Assembly: GCA_905182555.1 (NCBI GenBank)
Contig: CAJJBX010000020.1
Location: forward strand, 1-44,684
Origin: an uncultured Ilumatobacter sp.
GTDB taxonomy: Bacteria > Actinomycetota > Acidimicrobiia > Acidimicrobiales > Ilumatobacteraceae
Reading direction: 5' to 3'
Length of the DNA stretch: 44,684 nucleotides
The notes below the pieces were generated by a model. It was given only the letters and a program-made list of their open reading frames with translations, was not told the DNA's origin and searched no databases. Both the position numbers and the translations under genes were made by a program. Positions 1 through 9,329 of this stretch are shown piece after piece; positions within the stretch are counted from its first letter, which is position 1, and each line of letters opens with the position of its first letter.

Positions 1-2
1 AG

Positions 3-83
3 GAACGCGCCAAGCCTCTCACCGACAGGCTCGACTCCGACGTCGGTCAGTCAACTGAAGCACCCGCCGCCCGTGCTTTCTGA
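3..83 (+). CDS. C-terminal end of an unidentified protein (partial)
   Basis: One reading frame is open from the left edge to a TGA at 81-83. It gives 26 residues ending in an Ala/Pro-rich tail (TEAPAARAF). Codons end mostly in G or C like the neighbouring genes, and the stop is followed by an AT-richer stretch holding a promoter-like sequence, which fits a gene end. Too little is visible to name a family. It could also be chance open frame. Confidence 0.4.
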   Translation, partial: ERAKPLTDRLDSDVGQSTEAPAARAF

Positions 84-103
84 GACGAGATCAGTTGTCG
101 TTA

Positions 104-133
104 TTGACAGACTTTGTGGAAAGACTTTGTGAT
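104..133 (+). promoter_or_regulatory. Candidate promoter of the two-gene PLP-enzyme operon
   Basis: A perfect -35 TTGACA (104-109) is followed after 18 bases by TGTGAT (128-133), a 4/6 match to TATAAT. It lies about 57 bases before the ATG at 190. The spacer carries a direct repeat (see 110-131) that could be a regulator site. A second TTGACA at 168-173 is too close to the start to serve this gene. Confidence 0.45.
110..131 (+). repeat. Direct repeat GACTTTGTG inside the promoter spacer
   Basis: GACTTTGTG occurs at 110-118 and again at 123-131, a 13-base period, filling the gap between the -35 and -10 elements. Placement suggests an operator, but no regulator is identified. Confidence 0.4.
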
Positions 134-189
134 TCTGCGGTCTGGTGTTGGGTACTCGTCTCAAAAGTTGACAGAATGTAAAGGTGACG

Positions 190-1720
190 ATGACTGACCC
201 CGCAACGACCGACGCACTCGAAAACCAATTCGGCCTTGCTGACCGCGTGGTCAACGAAGAAGCGCTGGCGAACAGCATCCAGCGATTTCGCGAGCAGGGC
301 ATCACGCTGCCAACCTTTGCTCAGCTGGCCGATCCGTCGACGTTCGACCACGATGAGAAAGTCGGCGACGCTGACCCGCAGGGCCCTGATGCCCGCAACC
401 TCTGGCGATGCCACTGGTACAACGACTTGCAGGGCAACCGCGTCGACGTACCCGAACACGTCGTGCTCCCCTCGACTCTGACCGGCGTCGCGTCGCCCAT
501 CATCGTTGTCTTCGGCGACCGGTTCCCGATGATCACGGCCCATAAGGTGCTGGCTGCCTATTCGTGTTTTGCTCCTCGTGTCGTCACGGGCCAGTTCGAT
601 CCGACCGTGCACCGGGCGGTGTGGCCATCGACTGGCAACTACGCCCGCGGCGGCATCGCAATTTCCAAAATCATGGCAAGCCGCGGTGTGGCAATCCTCC
701 CAGAAGGCATGAGCCAAGAGCGCTTCGACTGGCTCGACGAGTGGTGTGCCAACCCCGAAGAAGACGTGATCAAGACTCATGGCACCGAGTCGAACGTCAA
801 AGAGATCTACGACGCATGTAACGAACTGGACAAAGACCCGGGCAACTTCATCCTGAACCAGTTCTCCGAATTCGGTAATCACCTCGGCCACTACAACGTC
901 ACGGGTCGGGCACTCGGCCACGTCTTCGAGACCGTCCGGGCTGAGTACGGCTTGGTCGGACGTGAACTCGAACTCGCCGCATTTACCTCGGCCACCGGTT
1001 CGGCCGGCACCATCGCAGCCGGTGACCGGCTCAAAGAGGAATACGGGGCCAAGATCGTCGCCGATCGAGGCGCTCGAATGCCCAACAATGCTCGAGAACG
1101 GCTACGGCGAGCACAACATCCAAGGCATCGGCGACAAGCACATCCCACTGATCCACAACATCGCGAACACCGACGTCGTCGTTGGCATCTCTGACAAGGC
1201 AACCGATGAGTTGGACCTCACCTTCAACACCGAAGCCGGGCGGGAGTACCTCGCCCAGTCGATGGGCGTATCGCAGAGCCTCGTCGACAAACTCGAACAC
1301 TTCGGGTTCTCGTCGATCGCGAACGTTCTGGCCGCGATCAAAACGGCGAAGCTGCTGAACCTCGGTGAGAACCAGGCCCTGATCACTGTGGCCACCGATG
1401 GTGCAGCGCTTTACCCGAGCGAGCGGGCCAAGCTGCTCGAACGCCAGTACGGCAACGAGTTCACCACGACCGATGCAGCTGTTGCTGTGGGTGAACACCT
1501 CAACGCTGCGTCGACCGAACACATGATTGAGTGCACCGACCTCGACCGTCGCCGACTCTTCAACCTCGGGTACTACACCTGGGTTGAGCAGCAGGGCACT
1601 CCGTTCGACCTGTTTGAGGCTCGCCGGTCGCAAGATTTCTGGCGTGGCCTTCGTCGCTACACCGGCATCTGGGACGGCATGATCGACGACTTCAACGCCC
1701 GCGTCGCCGACGGCACCTGA
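190..1720 (+). CDS. PLP-dependent cysteine synthase-family protein (fold type II), one frameshift
   Basis: About 509 residues once a one-base shift is corrected. The sequence shows a PLP-lysine candidate in MITAHK (about residue 119), a substrate-loop motif STGN (about 148) and a phosphate-loop motif TGSAGT (about 270), the order found in cysteine synthase and threonine synthase relatives. The C-terminal third is a long helical extension compared with CysK. The frame changes near 1060: reading GTCGC-GATCGAG with one C fewer joins KIVA to IEALECP cleanly, so a sequencing insertion is likely. ATG 190 is chosen because AAGG (181-184) sits 5 bases upstream; an in-frame GTG at 184 has no ribosome site. 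Eight bases separate it from a second PLP enzyme, so the two are probably cotranscribed. The exact substrate is unknown. Confidence 0.8.
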
Positions 1721-1727
1721 GCGACTC

Positions 1728-2981
1728 ATGAACGTCACGGGCTGGCGTTGCGCGACATGCAGCGCCGAGCTTGCCGTCTCGACACCGATGCCGTTCAGAT
1801 GTCCGGACGCGTCCGCGGACAACCCGCGTCATGTCTTGCAAATCGTGCATGACGACGCGCCCGTCAAACTTGCCGACAACGACTCGATATTCGTCGCAGC
1901 CGACCTGCAACTGGCGTGGGCGGCATACGCCGACGCTCACGGCATGTCGGCCGGCGACCGAGCTGCGCTCATTGGCGAACTCAACGCAGCGATCGAAGCG
2001 ATCGACGGTGCAACCTTCGTTGCGACGCGCTTCGAACGTTCGGCGGTCCTGTCTGACGAACTGGGAATGGCTGCCGAGGGCGGCGTCTGGGTGAAAGACG
2101 AAACCGGGGGAGTCGGCGGCAGCCAGAAGGCCCGATTCCTGTTCTCGATCTTGCTGCACCTGCGCGCCGCCGAGCGGTTGGGTCACCTCACCGAGCGGCC
2201 ACCGCTCGCAATTGCATCGTGCGGAAATGCAGCGCTGGCTGCGGCCACCTTGGCAAAGGCCGCTGACTGGCCGATCGACGTGTACGTCCCGACCTGGATG
2301 AGCGATGGTTTCGGTGATCGTCTCGATGCGCTCGGAGCGCGAGTTCACCGCAGCGAACGGCGTGACCATGATCCGCCGGGCGACCCGGCAATGTTCCGAT
2401 TCCGCGACGCGGTCGCCGCCGGGGCTGTCCCGTTCACCGTGCAAGGGCCAGAAAACGCGCTCTGTCTTGATGGTGGCCGAACGCTCGGCTGGGAGATCGG
2501 TACGCAGTTCCCCGGCGAACACATCGATCGTCTCTTCGTTCAAGTCGGGGGAGGCGCGTTCGCTACAGCTGCGAGCCAGGGGCTCGATGCGATTCACGGC
2601 GCGGTGCCGCTGTATGCGGTCCAGGCCGCTGGCTGCGCACCGCTCGAGCGCGCCTGGAACCAATCAGCCGGCGTCGATCAGGTCGCCAAGGTGTGGGCCG
2701 AGGCAATGACTGTCTGGGACGACCCGGCATCGTTGGCTGACGGCATCCTCGATGACGAGACGTACGACTGGGTTGGCGTGGTCGAAGCGATGCGTCGAAA
2801 CGGCGGTGTTCCTGTCGTCGCGTCTGAGGCCAAAATCGAAGAAGCACATCGGCTCGGCCGCCAAGCCGGCTACAACGTGAGTCCCACGGGTTCCGCTGGG
2901 CTTGCCGGACTGCTCGCGATGCGTGACGACATTGCAGCGAGCGAGAATGTCGTTGTTGTGTTGAGCGGCGTTACCCGCTGA
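1728..2981 (+). CDS. Threonine synthase-like PLP-dependent enzyme
   Basis: 417 residues, fold type II PLP family. The N-terminus has a partial zinc-ribbon-like set (CATC at 8-11, C25), as some threonine synthases do, but only three Cys are present. PLP lysine is K134 in GSQKAR, the substrate loop is SCGNAAL (164-170) and the phosphate-binding loop VGGGAF (273-278). Length matches threonine synthase, yet identity to a housekeeping ThrC is not clear, and pairing with another fold type II enzyme just upstream hints at a dedicated two-step amino-acid conversion (inference). No terminator is obvious in the 239 bases that follow (2982-3220), where I see no convincing gene. Confidence 0.75.
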   Translation: MNVTGWRCATCSAELAVSTPMPFRCPDASADNPRHVLQIVHDDAPVKLADNDSIFVAADLQLAWAAYADAHGMSAGDRAALIGELNAAIEAIDGATFVATRFERSAVLSDELGMAAEGGVWVKDETGGVGGSQKARFLFSILLHLRAAERLGHLTERPPLAIASCGNAALAAATLAKAADWPIDVYVPTWMSDGFGDRLDALGARVHRSERRDHDPPGDPAMFRFRDAVAAGAVPFTVQGPENALCLDGGRTLGWEIGTQFPGEHIDRLFVQVGGGAFATAASQGLDAIHGAVPLYAVQAAGCAPLERAWNQSAGVDQVAKVWAEAMTVWDDPASLADGILDDETYDWVGVVEAMRRNGGVPVVASEAKIEEAHRLGRQAGYNVSPTGSAGLAGLLAMRDDIAASENVVVVLSGVTR

Positions 2982-3220
2982 AGGACTATTTACAGTAAAG
3001 GTTGTCTCGGAAATCGCCTCGTTCGGCTGAGTTCGAGGTAGCAACGAGTCTTTCTTGGCAGCAGCCCCCCAGTTATTGGCACTGGAGTAGCATTTGCCGC
3101 ACGTCTGAGCACTCATTTTCAGCCTGGGCCCGGGTGGGCGCCATTGGAGTATTCGGCTCGTCGCGATCGGCGTGGTCGATACCGTCGGCGTGCCCACAGA
3201 CGCCCAGAGCGCAGCAATCG

Positions 3221-3589
3221 TCAACAAAGCAGCAGAATTCGATTGATCGGCGCGAGTGAAACGGAATAGGTCGATGACGCCACAACGGAGATCGTGGCTT
3301 CGGCAGTGAGGAGGCCTTGCTCTGGGGTAGCCACTTCGATCTGGGATGCATGGTTGCCAGCGGGCAGCGCATTGCCGATGTCGACGAGCACCGGGACTTC
3401 GAATTCTTCACCTGGCGCGAGATAGATGGTTTCGGACTGCAGCACCGTGTGCTGAGCGAGTTCGCCGATGGCTTTCAGGCGGACGATTTGTTCGGTTTCG
3501 GAATCGTTGTGCACGCACAGTGCGAGTGTCGCTGGGACGCCAGCTGTGGCCGCGAGCGACGTAGGTTGAAATGTTGCAGTCACCGTCAT
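3221..3589 (-). CDS. Short beta-sandwich protein, possibly the truncated N-terminal domain of a larger protein
   Basis: About 122 residues starting MTVTATFQ. The pattern (alternating hydrophobics, NDSETEQ turn, LAPGEEFEVPV, LPAGNHASQIEV) resembles the first Ig-like domain of actinobacterial proteins whose homologues continue with further repeats after a segment like the VSLAP seen here. In this window the frame stops at once after NRILLLC. No signal peptide or membrane segment. The start is placed at the second Met because TACTCT lies 7 bases before it; an upstream in-frame ATG at 3622 has no ribosome site. The abrupt end may be a real truncation or another base error; neither other frame downstream reads convincingly. 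Function unknown. Confidence 0.5.
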   Translation of the reverse strand: MTVTATFQPTSLAATAGVPATLALCVHNDSETEQIVRLKAIGELAQHTVLQSETIYLAPGEEFEVPVLVDIGNALPAGNHASQIEVATPEQGLLTAEATISVVASSTYSVSLAPINRILLLC

Positions 3590-3596
3590 GCTGGGC

Positions 3597-3602
3597 AGAG
3601 TA
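3597..3602 (-). promoter_or_regulatory. Leaderless-type -10 box (TACTCT, 7 bases before ATG)
   Basis: On the - strand TACTCT is followed by seven bases and the ATG at 3589. There is no Shine-Dalgarno sequence. Confidence 0.4.
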
Positions 3603-3663
3603 GTGGGTGAGAGATCACTCATTCACGAGGTCGAACGGCAGCCGTGCCCTGGCGCGTTCCCGA

Positions 3664-3669
3664 TAGCCT
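3664..3669 (+). promoter_or_regulatory. Leaderless-type -10 box of clpP (TAGCCT, 7 bases before ATG)
   Basis: TAGCCT then GAGGGGC then ATG 3677. The GAGGGG could also act as a very close ribosome site, so the message may be leaderless or have an ultra-short leader. Confidence 0.4.
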
Positions 3670-3676
3670 GAGGGGC

Positions 3677-4279
3677 ATGTCGGAACTCTCCACCCCGCAG
3701 GCTCCCTTCGCACTCGAAGGCGGCTTCGACCAGCGCTCAGCGGTCTTCGATCGACTGCTCAAGAACCGTGTTGTAATGCTCGGCTCCGATGTCAACGACG
3801 ACATCGCCAACCAGATCTGTGCACAGCTGCTTTATCTCGAAGGCGAAGATCCGAACGCCGACATCTGGTTGTACGTCAACAGCCCCGGTGGCTCGGTCAC
3901 CGCTGGCATGGCGATCTACGACACGATGCAGTTCGTTGGTTGCGACGTCGCAACCGTGTGCCTGGGCCTCGCCGCTTCAATGGGGCAGTTTCTCCTCACC
4001 GCAGGTGCAGCCGGCAAGCGTTACGTGCTCCCGAACGCCCGCGTCATGATGCACCAGCCGCTCGCCGGTCTGCGTGGCCAGGCCTCCGACATCCAAATCC
4101 AGGCTGAGCAGCTTCGCTACACCAAGAAGCGCATGGCCGAACTGATTGCCTTCCACTCTGGCAACGAGGTTGAGCAGATTCAGGCCGACTCCGAACGTGA
4201 CCGCTGGTTCACTGCTGAAGAAGCGCAGGAGTACGGACTCTGCGACAAGGTCATCCGCAAGCGCGGCGAGATCCTCTGA
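3677..4279 (+). CDS. clpP: ATP-dependent Clp protease proteolytic subunit
   Basis: 200 residues, normal ClpP length. The serine-protease triad is visible: Ser101 in AASMGQ, His126 in MMHQP and Asp175 in SERDRW. The oligomer-forming handle region lies between His126 and Asp175. ClpP forms a barrel that degrades proteins unfolded by ClpX or ClpC. It stands alone here, without a second clpP, clpX or tig, so its partners are elsewhere. An in-frame upstream start would add residues with no family resemblance, so ATG 3677 is used. A 15-bp perfect hairpin follows 13 bases after the stop. Confidence 0.95.
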   Translation: MSELSTPQAPFALEGGFDQRSAVFDRLLKNRVVMLGSDVNDDIANQICAQLLYLEGEDPNADIWLYVNSPGGSVTAGMAIYDTMQFVGCDVATVCLGLAASMGQFLLTAGAAGKRYVLPNARVMMHQPLAGLRGQASDIQIQAEQLRYTKKRMAELIAFHSGNEVEQIQADSERDRWFTAEEAQEYGLCDKVIRKRGEIL

Positions 4280-4291
4280 TTTTCTGACCAG

Positions 4292-4324
4292 CGATCGTTG
4301 CTCAGGGCTCCTGAGCAACGATCG
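4292..4324. terminator. Perfect 15-bp hairpin between convergent genes
   Basis: Arms 4292-4306 and 4310-4324 are exact inverted copies (CGATCGTTGCTCAGG) around a 3-base loop. It follows clpP and includes the last codons and stop (4302-4304) of the convergent lipoprotein gene, so it can end both transcripts. No clear T-run follows on either strand. Confidence 0.7.
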
Positions 4325-4715
4325 TGAACACCGGTCCAATGTCGACCGCACAGGTCTTTTCGAGCCACTTGTCGACAGCCGCTGCTGACTTTTCGGTCGA
4401 GTAGATCGCAGAGAGCGCCATCTGTTGCGAATCCGGGTTGCCAGGAACCACCGTGCTCGCAGTCTCGTAGGCGCCGATCAGCTGATCCCATTCAGGTTCG
4501 ATCGAAAGCGGAGCGAGCTCACCGATTTCTCGATACAGATCGAGGAGCGGTTCGATATCGTCCTCGAACTGCAGGTTCGGTTGGGTGAGCTGTTCGGAAT
4601 GCAGCTGAATCTCGCCGCAGAACCGCTCGGCGCTTCCGCCGCCGTCGCCTCCATCGCAGCCGACGAGTGCAATCGCAATCGGAAGCAGAATCAGCGAAGA
4701 GCGCACGGTCGGCAT
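4302..4715 (-). CDS. Small secreted lipoprotein of unknown function
   Basis: 137 residues. The N-terminus is a lipoprotein signal: short basic start, hydrophobic LILLPIAIAL and lipobox LVGC with the acceptor Cys at about residue 20, then a Gly/Asp linker. The mature part is acidic and predicted helical, with two further Cys (in FCGE and KTCAV) that could form a disulfide. I do not recognise a family. Start at 4715 is chosen because it places the signal at the N-terminus; upstream ATGs add an unrelated segment. CAATCT sits 6 bases before it, a weak leaderless-type -10. The gene's 3' end lies inside the shared hairpin. Confidence 0.6.
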   Translation of the reverse strand: MPTVRSSLILLPIAIALVGCDGGDGGGSAERFCGEIQLHSEQLTQPNLQFEDDIEPLLDLYREIGELAPLSIEPEWDQLIGAYETASTVVPGNPDSQQMALSAIYSTEKSAAAVDKWLEKTCAVDIGPVFTIVAQEP

Positions 4716-4903
4716 TGTTGCAGATTGTCGGCGTGAAACCACTGCGCTTTGGCACGCGACCGGCCATGGCGTCACGCCGACTGTGACACCAGATAGCTAG
4801 TGTCGGTGCTATCGACGTGCGCTTGCGGGCGTCGACCGTTGTCGGGTCGGTCAGCCCCTCCTTGTAGTCAGTTGCGGTTCTGCCGCGTTACCGAGGAGGC
4901 GGC

Positions 4904-6426
4904 ATGTTCGCGTCGATTTCATCAGCGGTGCTCATTGGGGCACAGGGGTATCCCGTACGAGTCGAAGCCCATGTGGGCAAGGGCCTTCCGGGTTTCAGCA
5001 TCGGCGGTTTACCCGACGAGTCGGTGCGCGAGGCGCGTGACCGAACTCGCGCCGCCATTCTGAGTATCGGGTTGCAGTTCCCGACGATCAAGGTCACCTT
5101 GAACCTTGCACCTTCTGATCAACCGAAGTCCGGGTCAGCGATGGATCTGGCCATCGCGATCGGGATTCTTGCAGCGAGCGGCGCCGTGCCACCCGAGTCT
5201 GTCGAGAAGCTGTCGTTCATTGGAGAGCTCGGCCTCGACGGTTCGCTCCGCCCCGTTCCTGGGGTCGCCCCAATGGTCGGAGCACTCGGCGATAGGGACG
5301 TTGTTGTGCCGGTTGGCAGCGCCATCGAGGCGCGCGTGGCCGCGCTCGGCACGGTTCGTCTGATCGACAGTCTCGGTGAACTCGTCGCGGTGTTGAACGG
5401 CGACATGCCGTGGCCCGACCACGAGGCACCCGAACCGCCCGTCGAGGCGGTGTTCGCGCCCGACCTTGCCGATGTACAAGGGCAGCCGCATGCACGTACT
5501 GCGCTCGAAATCGCCGCAGCGGGCGGGCCATCATCTCCTGATGGTCGGCCCACCCGGCGCAGGCAAGACGATGCTCGCGTCTCGCCTTGCCGGGTTGTTG
5601 CCACTTCTCGATCGTGAACGGGCCCTTGAGGCCACGATGGTGAACTCCGCAGCTGGGGTGCAACTTCCGGCCGGTGGGCTCATCACGCGTCCGCCATTTA
5701 GGGCTCCACACCACACCACATCGGGGGTAGCGCTTGTCGGCGGTGGGTCGAGCGTTGTGCGGCCGGGCGAGGCGTCTATGGCGCATTGTCGGCGTCCTTT
5801 TCATGGATGAGATTGCCGAGTTCGCTCCCAAAGTCCTCGACAACATGCGGCAGCCCTCGGAAGATCGCTACATCACGGTGTCTCGCGCCCGAATTCATGT
5901 TCGACTCCCTGCCGATTTCCTCCTCGTGGCGGCAATGAACCCGTGCCCGTGTGGGGGCGGGGCGCCAGGGGCGTGCCAGTGCAATGATGCTCACCTGCAG
6001 CGCTACGTTCGCCGGTTGTCCGGGCCTATCCTCGACCGATTCGACCTCCGGGTCAACGTCCACCGTCCGGGGGTCGAAGAGTTGCTGAGCCATGAACCGG
6101 GTGAATCGAGCGCAGTGGTTGCTGAGCGCGTCGCAGAGGCTCGCAGGCTGGCCGAGGAACGACAAGGTTGTCTGAACAGCCGATTGTCTGGCAGCCGACT
6201 CGACGAGTTCGCTCCGATCGACGACGCAGGCAGGGCAGTGCTCCGGTACGAACTCGAGCACGACCGCCTCAGTGCTCGCGGTTACCACCGGATCAGACGA
6301 GTCGCCCGGTCGCTCGTCGACTTGCGGTCCGCTCCGTCGCTCCAGATCGACGAAGAGGCGATTCAGGTCGCGCTCGGGCTCCGAGCCTCGCTGAATACCA
6401 CGATGCGCGTCGGACGAGTTGCATGA
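4904..6426 (+). CDS. comM: YifB/ComM family Mg-chelatase-like ATPase, two frameshifts
   Basis: About 506 residues after correction, normal for ComM. The N-terminal lid domain ([15 protein letters not shown], then [20 protein letters not shown]) is followed by Walker A GPPGAGKT, Walker B VLFMDE, the Cys-rich AMNPCPCG segment and the C-terminal sensor region. ComM-type helicases promote branch migration when transformed DNA is integrated. Two one-base insertions break it: an extra G in the GGG at 5525-5527 (before HHLLMVG) and an extra C at 5790 (before GVLFMDE). Removing each restores the family sequence exactly. The start has GAGGAGG upstream. Its TGA overlaps the dprA ATG (ATGA), so the pair is translationally coupled. 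Confidence 0.88.
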
Positions 6427-7544
6427 GCGCCGACGGCTACCTCGCTGCGCTCGCCGGGTTGCAGCTCATGAACCCAAATCGGTTGCGGCACGTGCTCCAT
6501 AACCGTACCGCCGTTGAGGCATTCGACATGGCGACCGGTGTTGCTGATCCGTCCCCGGTGTTGGCGACGATTTTCCGAAAGAACGAGGGGCTTGCAAGGC
6601 TGTGGCGTCAGCAGCGAGCAGACCATCCGCCCGATTTCTGGGCTGCGACCTGTGCTGGCGCCGACGTACAGGTAGTTGGCGAATCGGATGCGTGCTATCC
6701 GGCGCAATTGCGGGGCGATCCGGGCGCCCCTGCGGTGTTGTTCGTTCGTGGCGATCTGAGCGTGCTCGATGCGCGACGGGTCGGGATCATTGGCACCCGC
6801 AACGCAACGCAGCAGGGGCGTGCGACCGCAGCTCGGTTTGGTGCCGAACTTGCAGATGCCGGAATCGTTGTCGTGTCGAGGTTGGCGCGCGGCATCGACG
6901 CTGCTGCGCATCGTGGTGCACTGCATGCCCCCACCGGTCGACCGGTCGGCATTGTCGGGAATGGGTTGGACACCCCGTATCCAAAGCAAAATACAGACAT
7001 CTGGAACGAGGTCGCCGAACGAGGTGTACTCATTTCGGAGTGGCCTCCAGGCACCCGTCCCGATGCATTCCGATTCCCACTCCGCAATCGGATCCTCGCA
7101 GCGCTCTGTGAAGTGCTGGTGGTCGTCGAGAGTCGCGAAAAGGGCGGGTCCCTGATCACCGTGCACGAGGCGATCAACCGGTCGGTCGTTGTGATGGCGG
7201 TTCCCGGCGCGGTCAACAGCCGGGCCTCGGCCGGAACCAACGCGCTGATCGCCGACGGCGTGCAGCCGGCGCTCGAGACAGCGGACATCCTGATGGCGCT
7301 CGGGCTTGATGGTCGTCGAGCAGGACGCCAGAGGTTCGACGCTCGTCCGCAGCCGAGTGAGCCACAGGCAGACATCGTTGCGGCTTGCCGCAACGAACCG
7401 CGGACTCTCGACAGTTTGCTGCTGATCACCGGTCTCGCGCTCGGAGATATGGCGTTGGCGTTGGCGCGGCTCGAACGCGACGGATGGATCATCGAGAACG
7501 GCGGCTGGTTCGAAGTCGTCGACGAATGGGCCGATCTGACATGA
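6423..7544 (+). CDS. dprA: DNA-processing protein DprA
   Basis: 373 residues. The central Rossmann-like domain carries VGIIGTRNATQQGR, then LARGIDAAAHRGAL, GNGLDTPYP and EWPPGTRPD, diagnostic of DprA/Smf, followed by FPLRNRI and a C-terminal winged-helix part (residues about 310-373). DprA binds incoming single-stranded DNA and loads RecA. The usual SGLARGID appears as SRLARGID. The start overlaps the comM stop by four bases. The comM-dprA-xerC run is a common actinobacterial neighbourhood. Confidence 0.92.
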   Translation: MSADGYLAALAGLQLMNPNRLRHVLHNRTAVEAFDMATGVADPSPVLATIFRKNEGLARLWRQQRADHPPDFWAATCAGADVQVVGESDACYPAQLRGDPGAPAVLFVRGDLSVLDARRVGIIGTRNATQQGRATAARFGAELADAGIVVVSRLARGIDAAAHRGALHAPTGRPVGIVGNGLDTPYPKQNTDIWNEVAERGVLISEWPPGTRPDAFRFPLRNRILAALCEVLVVVESREKGGSLITVHEAINRSVVVMAVPGAVNSRASAGTNALIADGVQPALETADILMALGLDGRRAGRQRFDARPQPSEPQADIVAACRNEPRTLDSLLLITGLALGDMALALARLERDGWIIENGGWFEVVDEWADLT

Positions 7545-7609
7545 CGAGCTCACTCTGAGCCGCAACGTGCTGTCGGCAGACCATCCAGAATTTTGTTGCC
7601 GAGGGGCAA

Positions 7610-7615
7610 TATCAT
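7610..7615 (+). promoter_or_regulatory. Leaderless-type -10 box of xerC (TATCAT, 7 bases before GTG)
   Basis: TATCAT, seven bases, then GTG 7623. A small stem-loop TTGCC-GAGG-GGCAA lies just upstream (7596-7609). Confidence 0.45.
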
Positions 7616-7622
7616 TTCTGTT

Positions 7623-8495
7623 GTGGACTCCTGGCATATCGATGACTTCGCTCTGTCGCTGACGTCGTTGTCGGACAACACGGTCGTGTCCTACTCGTCA
7701 GACCTTCGCCTCTTCGGTGAATGGTGCGGCCGAAGCGATCTCGTCGATCCAGATCGAGTCACGCGGGCAACTATTCGGCGATATCTCGCTCATCTCACGA
7801 CACGACAATTCGCTCGCCGAACGATTGCGCGGAAGGTCGCCGCGATTCGCCGCTACTTCAAGTGGTTGGTGGCAAATGGTCTCGCAACAGTCGATCCGAC
7901 GAGCGGCGTCTCCGTTCCAGCTGGCACTGGCCGGTTGCCGCGTGTACTCGACGGTCGAGAGATCTCTGGCCTGCTTGACGGCGCGGTCGGCGACGACGAG
8001 CCCGAATGGCGCCGCACTCGTGACGACGCCGTGCTCGAAGTGCTGTATGGATCTGGGCTGCGTGTGAGCGAACTCTGTGGCATGGATGTCTCATCGTTGG
8101 CCTTGGCCGTCGGCGCCGCAACCGTCTGGGGTAAGGGCAGCAAGGAACGAAGGGTTCCGCTCAGCGAGCCAGCGGTTCGCGCTCTGCGGCGGTGGCTGGG
8201 GGCCAGGCCAGACGTTGTCACGCCGGATCAAGGCGACGCCTTGTTCGGCAACGAGCGCGGAAAAAGATTGGCGCCGCGTGATGTTCGACGGATCATCGAC
8301 CGACGTTCACCCACTCCGACGCATCCGCATGCCTTGCGGCACAGTTTTGCGACGCACCTACTTGACGGAGGAGCGGATCTCCGAGCTGTGCAAGAGTTGC
8401 TCGGTCACGCAGACGTCGCAACCACTCAGCGTTACACTCACGTCAGTCGAGAAAGACTTTCGGCTGCGTACCGCGAGGCCCACCCCAGAGCATGA
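7623..8495 (+). CDS. xerC: Tyrosine recombinase XerC/XerD
   Basis: About 290 residues. An N-terminal SAM-like DNA-binding domain (residues 1-85) precedes the catalytic domain with all expected residues: Arg147 in GLRVSEL, Lys in GKGSKER (about 171-174), His236 and Arg239 in HALRH, His262 in LLGHAD and the nucleophile Tyr271 in TQRYTH. It resolves chromosome dimers. GTG 7623 is preferred because of the -10 box 7 bases before it; upstream in-frame TTG codons have no ribosome site. XerC versus XerD cannot be told from sequence alone; position next to dprA favours XerC. The 3' end overlaps the sigma-factor ATG. Confidence 0.9.
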   Translation: MDSWHIDDFALSLTSLSDNTVVSYSSDLRLFGEWCGRSDLVDPDRVTRATIRRYLAHLTTRQFARRTIARKVAAIRRYFKWLVANGLATVDPTSGVSVPAGTGRLPRVLDGREISGLLDGAVGDDEPEWRRTRDDAVLEVLYGSGLRVSELCGMDVSSLALAVGAATVWGKGSKERRVPLSEPAVRALRRWLGARPDVVTPDQGDALFGNERGKRLAPRDVRRIIDRRSPTPTHPHALRHSFATHLLDGGADLRAVQELLGHADVATTQRYTHVSRERLSAAYREAHPRA

Positions 8496-9253
8496 GCATT
8501 GTTCCCGAAGACGCCGACCTCCAGATGCAGTGGACGCGCTGGAGCAACCGGCGCAACGCTGCAGCGCGCGATCATCTGATCGTTCGCTACTCGCCGCTGG
8601 TCAAGTTTGTGGCGGGTCGAGTGGGTGCTGGCCTACCAAGCAGTGTCGACTCGGGCGACCTCATTGGCTCCGGCATGTTCGGCCTCATCGACGCGATCGA
8701 GCGCTTCGACACCAATTTTGGCGTCAAGTTCGAGACGTTTGCAGTGCCGCGAATTCGCGGCGCGATCTATGACGGCTTGCGACAACTCGACTGGGTCCCC
8801 CGCTCGGTCCGCAGCCGAGCGCGCAACGTCGAGAAAGCCATCTCGGAACTCGAACACAAACTGGGTCGCGGCCCGAGCGACGAAGAGCTGGCAGGGCATC
8901 TGCGTATTACTCCCGAAGATCTGACCAAATGGCTGTCGGCCATTGCCAGAACAACAATCGGTCCGCTTGATCGCGCGATTGCAGGAGGTGCCGAGCCGTC
9001 GGCTCCTGACGATGCCGTGTCCGGCTCGCCATCGGCGGTCGTCGAAGAACGTGAGTTGAGCGTGCTCATGCGCGTCGAAATCAAGAAGCTTCCCGAACGC
9101 GAGAAGTTGGTTCTGTCTCTGTACTACGACGAGGGCCTCACACTCGCTGAAATCGGCGAAGTACTCGGTGTCACCGAGAGCCGCGTCTCGCAGATCCACA
9201 CCAAATCCGTGCTGCATCTCCGGTCGCGCATGTCGGCCGCCGGCCTCACCTGA
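8492..9253 (+). CDS. whiG: FliA/WhiG-family RNA polymerase sigma factor
   Basis: 253 residues with region 2 ([54 protein letters not shown]), region 3 (about 110-160) and region 4 helix-turn-helix ([21 protein letters not shown]). This is the sigma-28 group; in actinomycetes WhiG controls development and FliA flagella. No flagellar gene or anti-sigma factor is visible, so the regulon is unknown. Start ATGA overlaps xerC, so expression follows that gene. A LytM-fold gene comes next, a possible target or partner. Confidence 0.9.
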   Translation: MSIVPEDADLQMQWTRWSNRRNAAARDHLIVRYSPLVKFVAGRVGAGLPSSVDSGDLIGSGMFGLIDAIERFDTNFGVKFETFAVPRIRGAIYDGLRQLDWVPRSVRSRARNVEKAISELEHKLGRGPSDEELAGHLRITPEDLTKWLSAIARTTIGPLDRAIAGGAEPSAPDDAVSGSPSAVVEERELSVLMRVEIKKLPEREKLVLSLYYDEGLTLAEIGEVLGVTESRVSQIHTKSVLHLRSRMSAAGLT

Positions 9254-9329
9254 TTCGAACCCTTCGGGCCGAACGGCCCCTCTCGACGCTCCGGCGTCCA
9301 TCGGAATCCAATTGTCGAGAGGAACCATC

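Noticed and set aside
168..173. Second TTGACA as a -35 for the first PLP enzyme
   Set aside because: Seventeen bases downstream falls inside the coding start and no -10 is present there.
91..921. Long - strand open frame opposite the first PLP enzyme
   Set aside because: Mirrors a gene with recognisable motifs on the other strand; high-GC codon bias opens antisense frames.
2982..3220. A small Cys-containing peptide gene on the - strand (around 3080-3151)
   Set aside because: Only about 23 codons, no start signal, and the surrounding frames give no consistent coding pattern.
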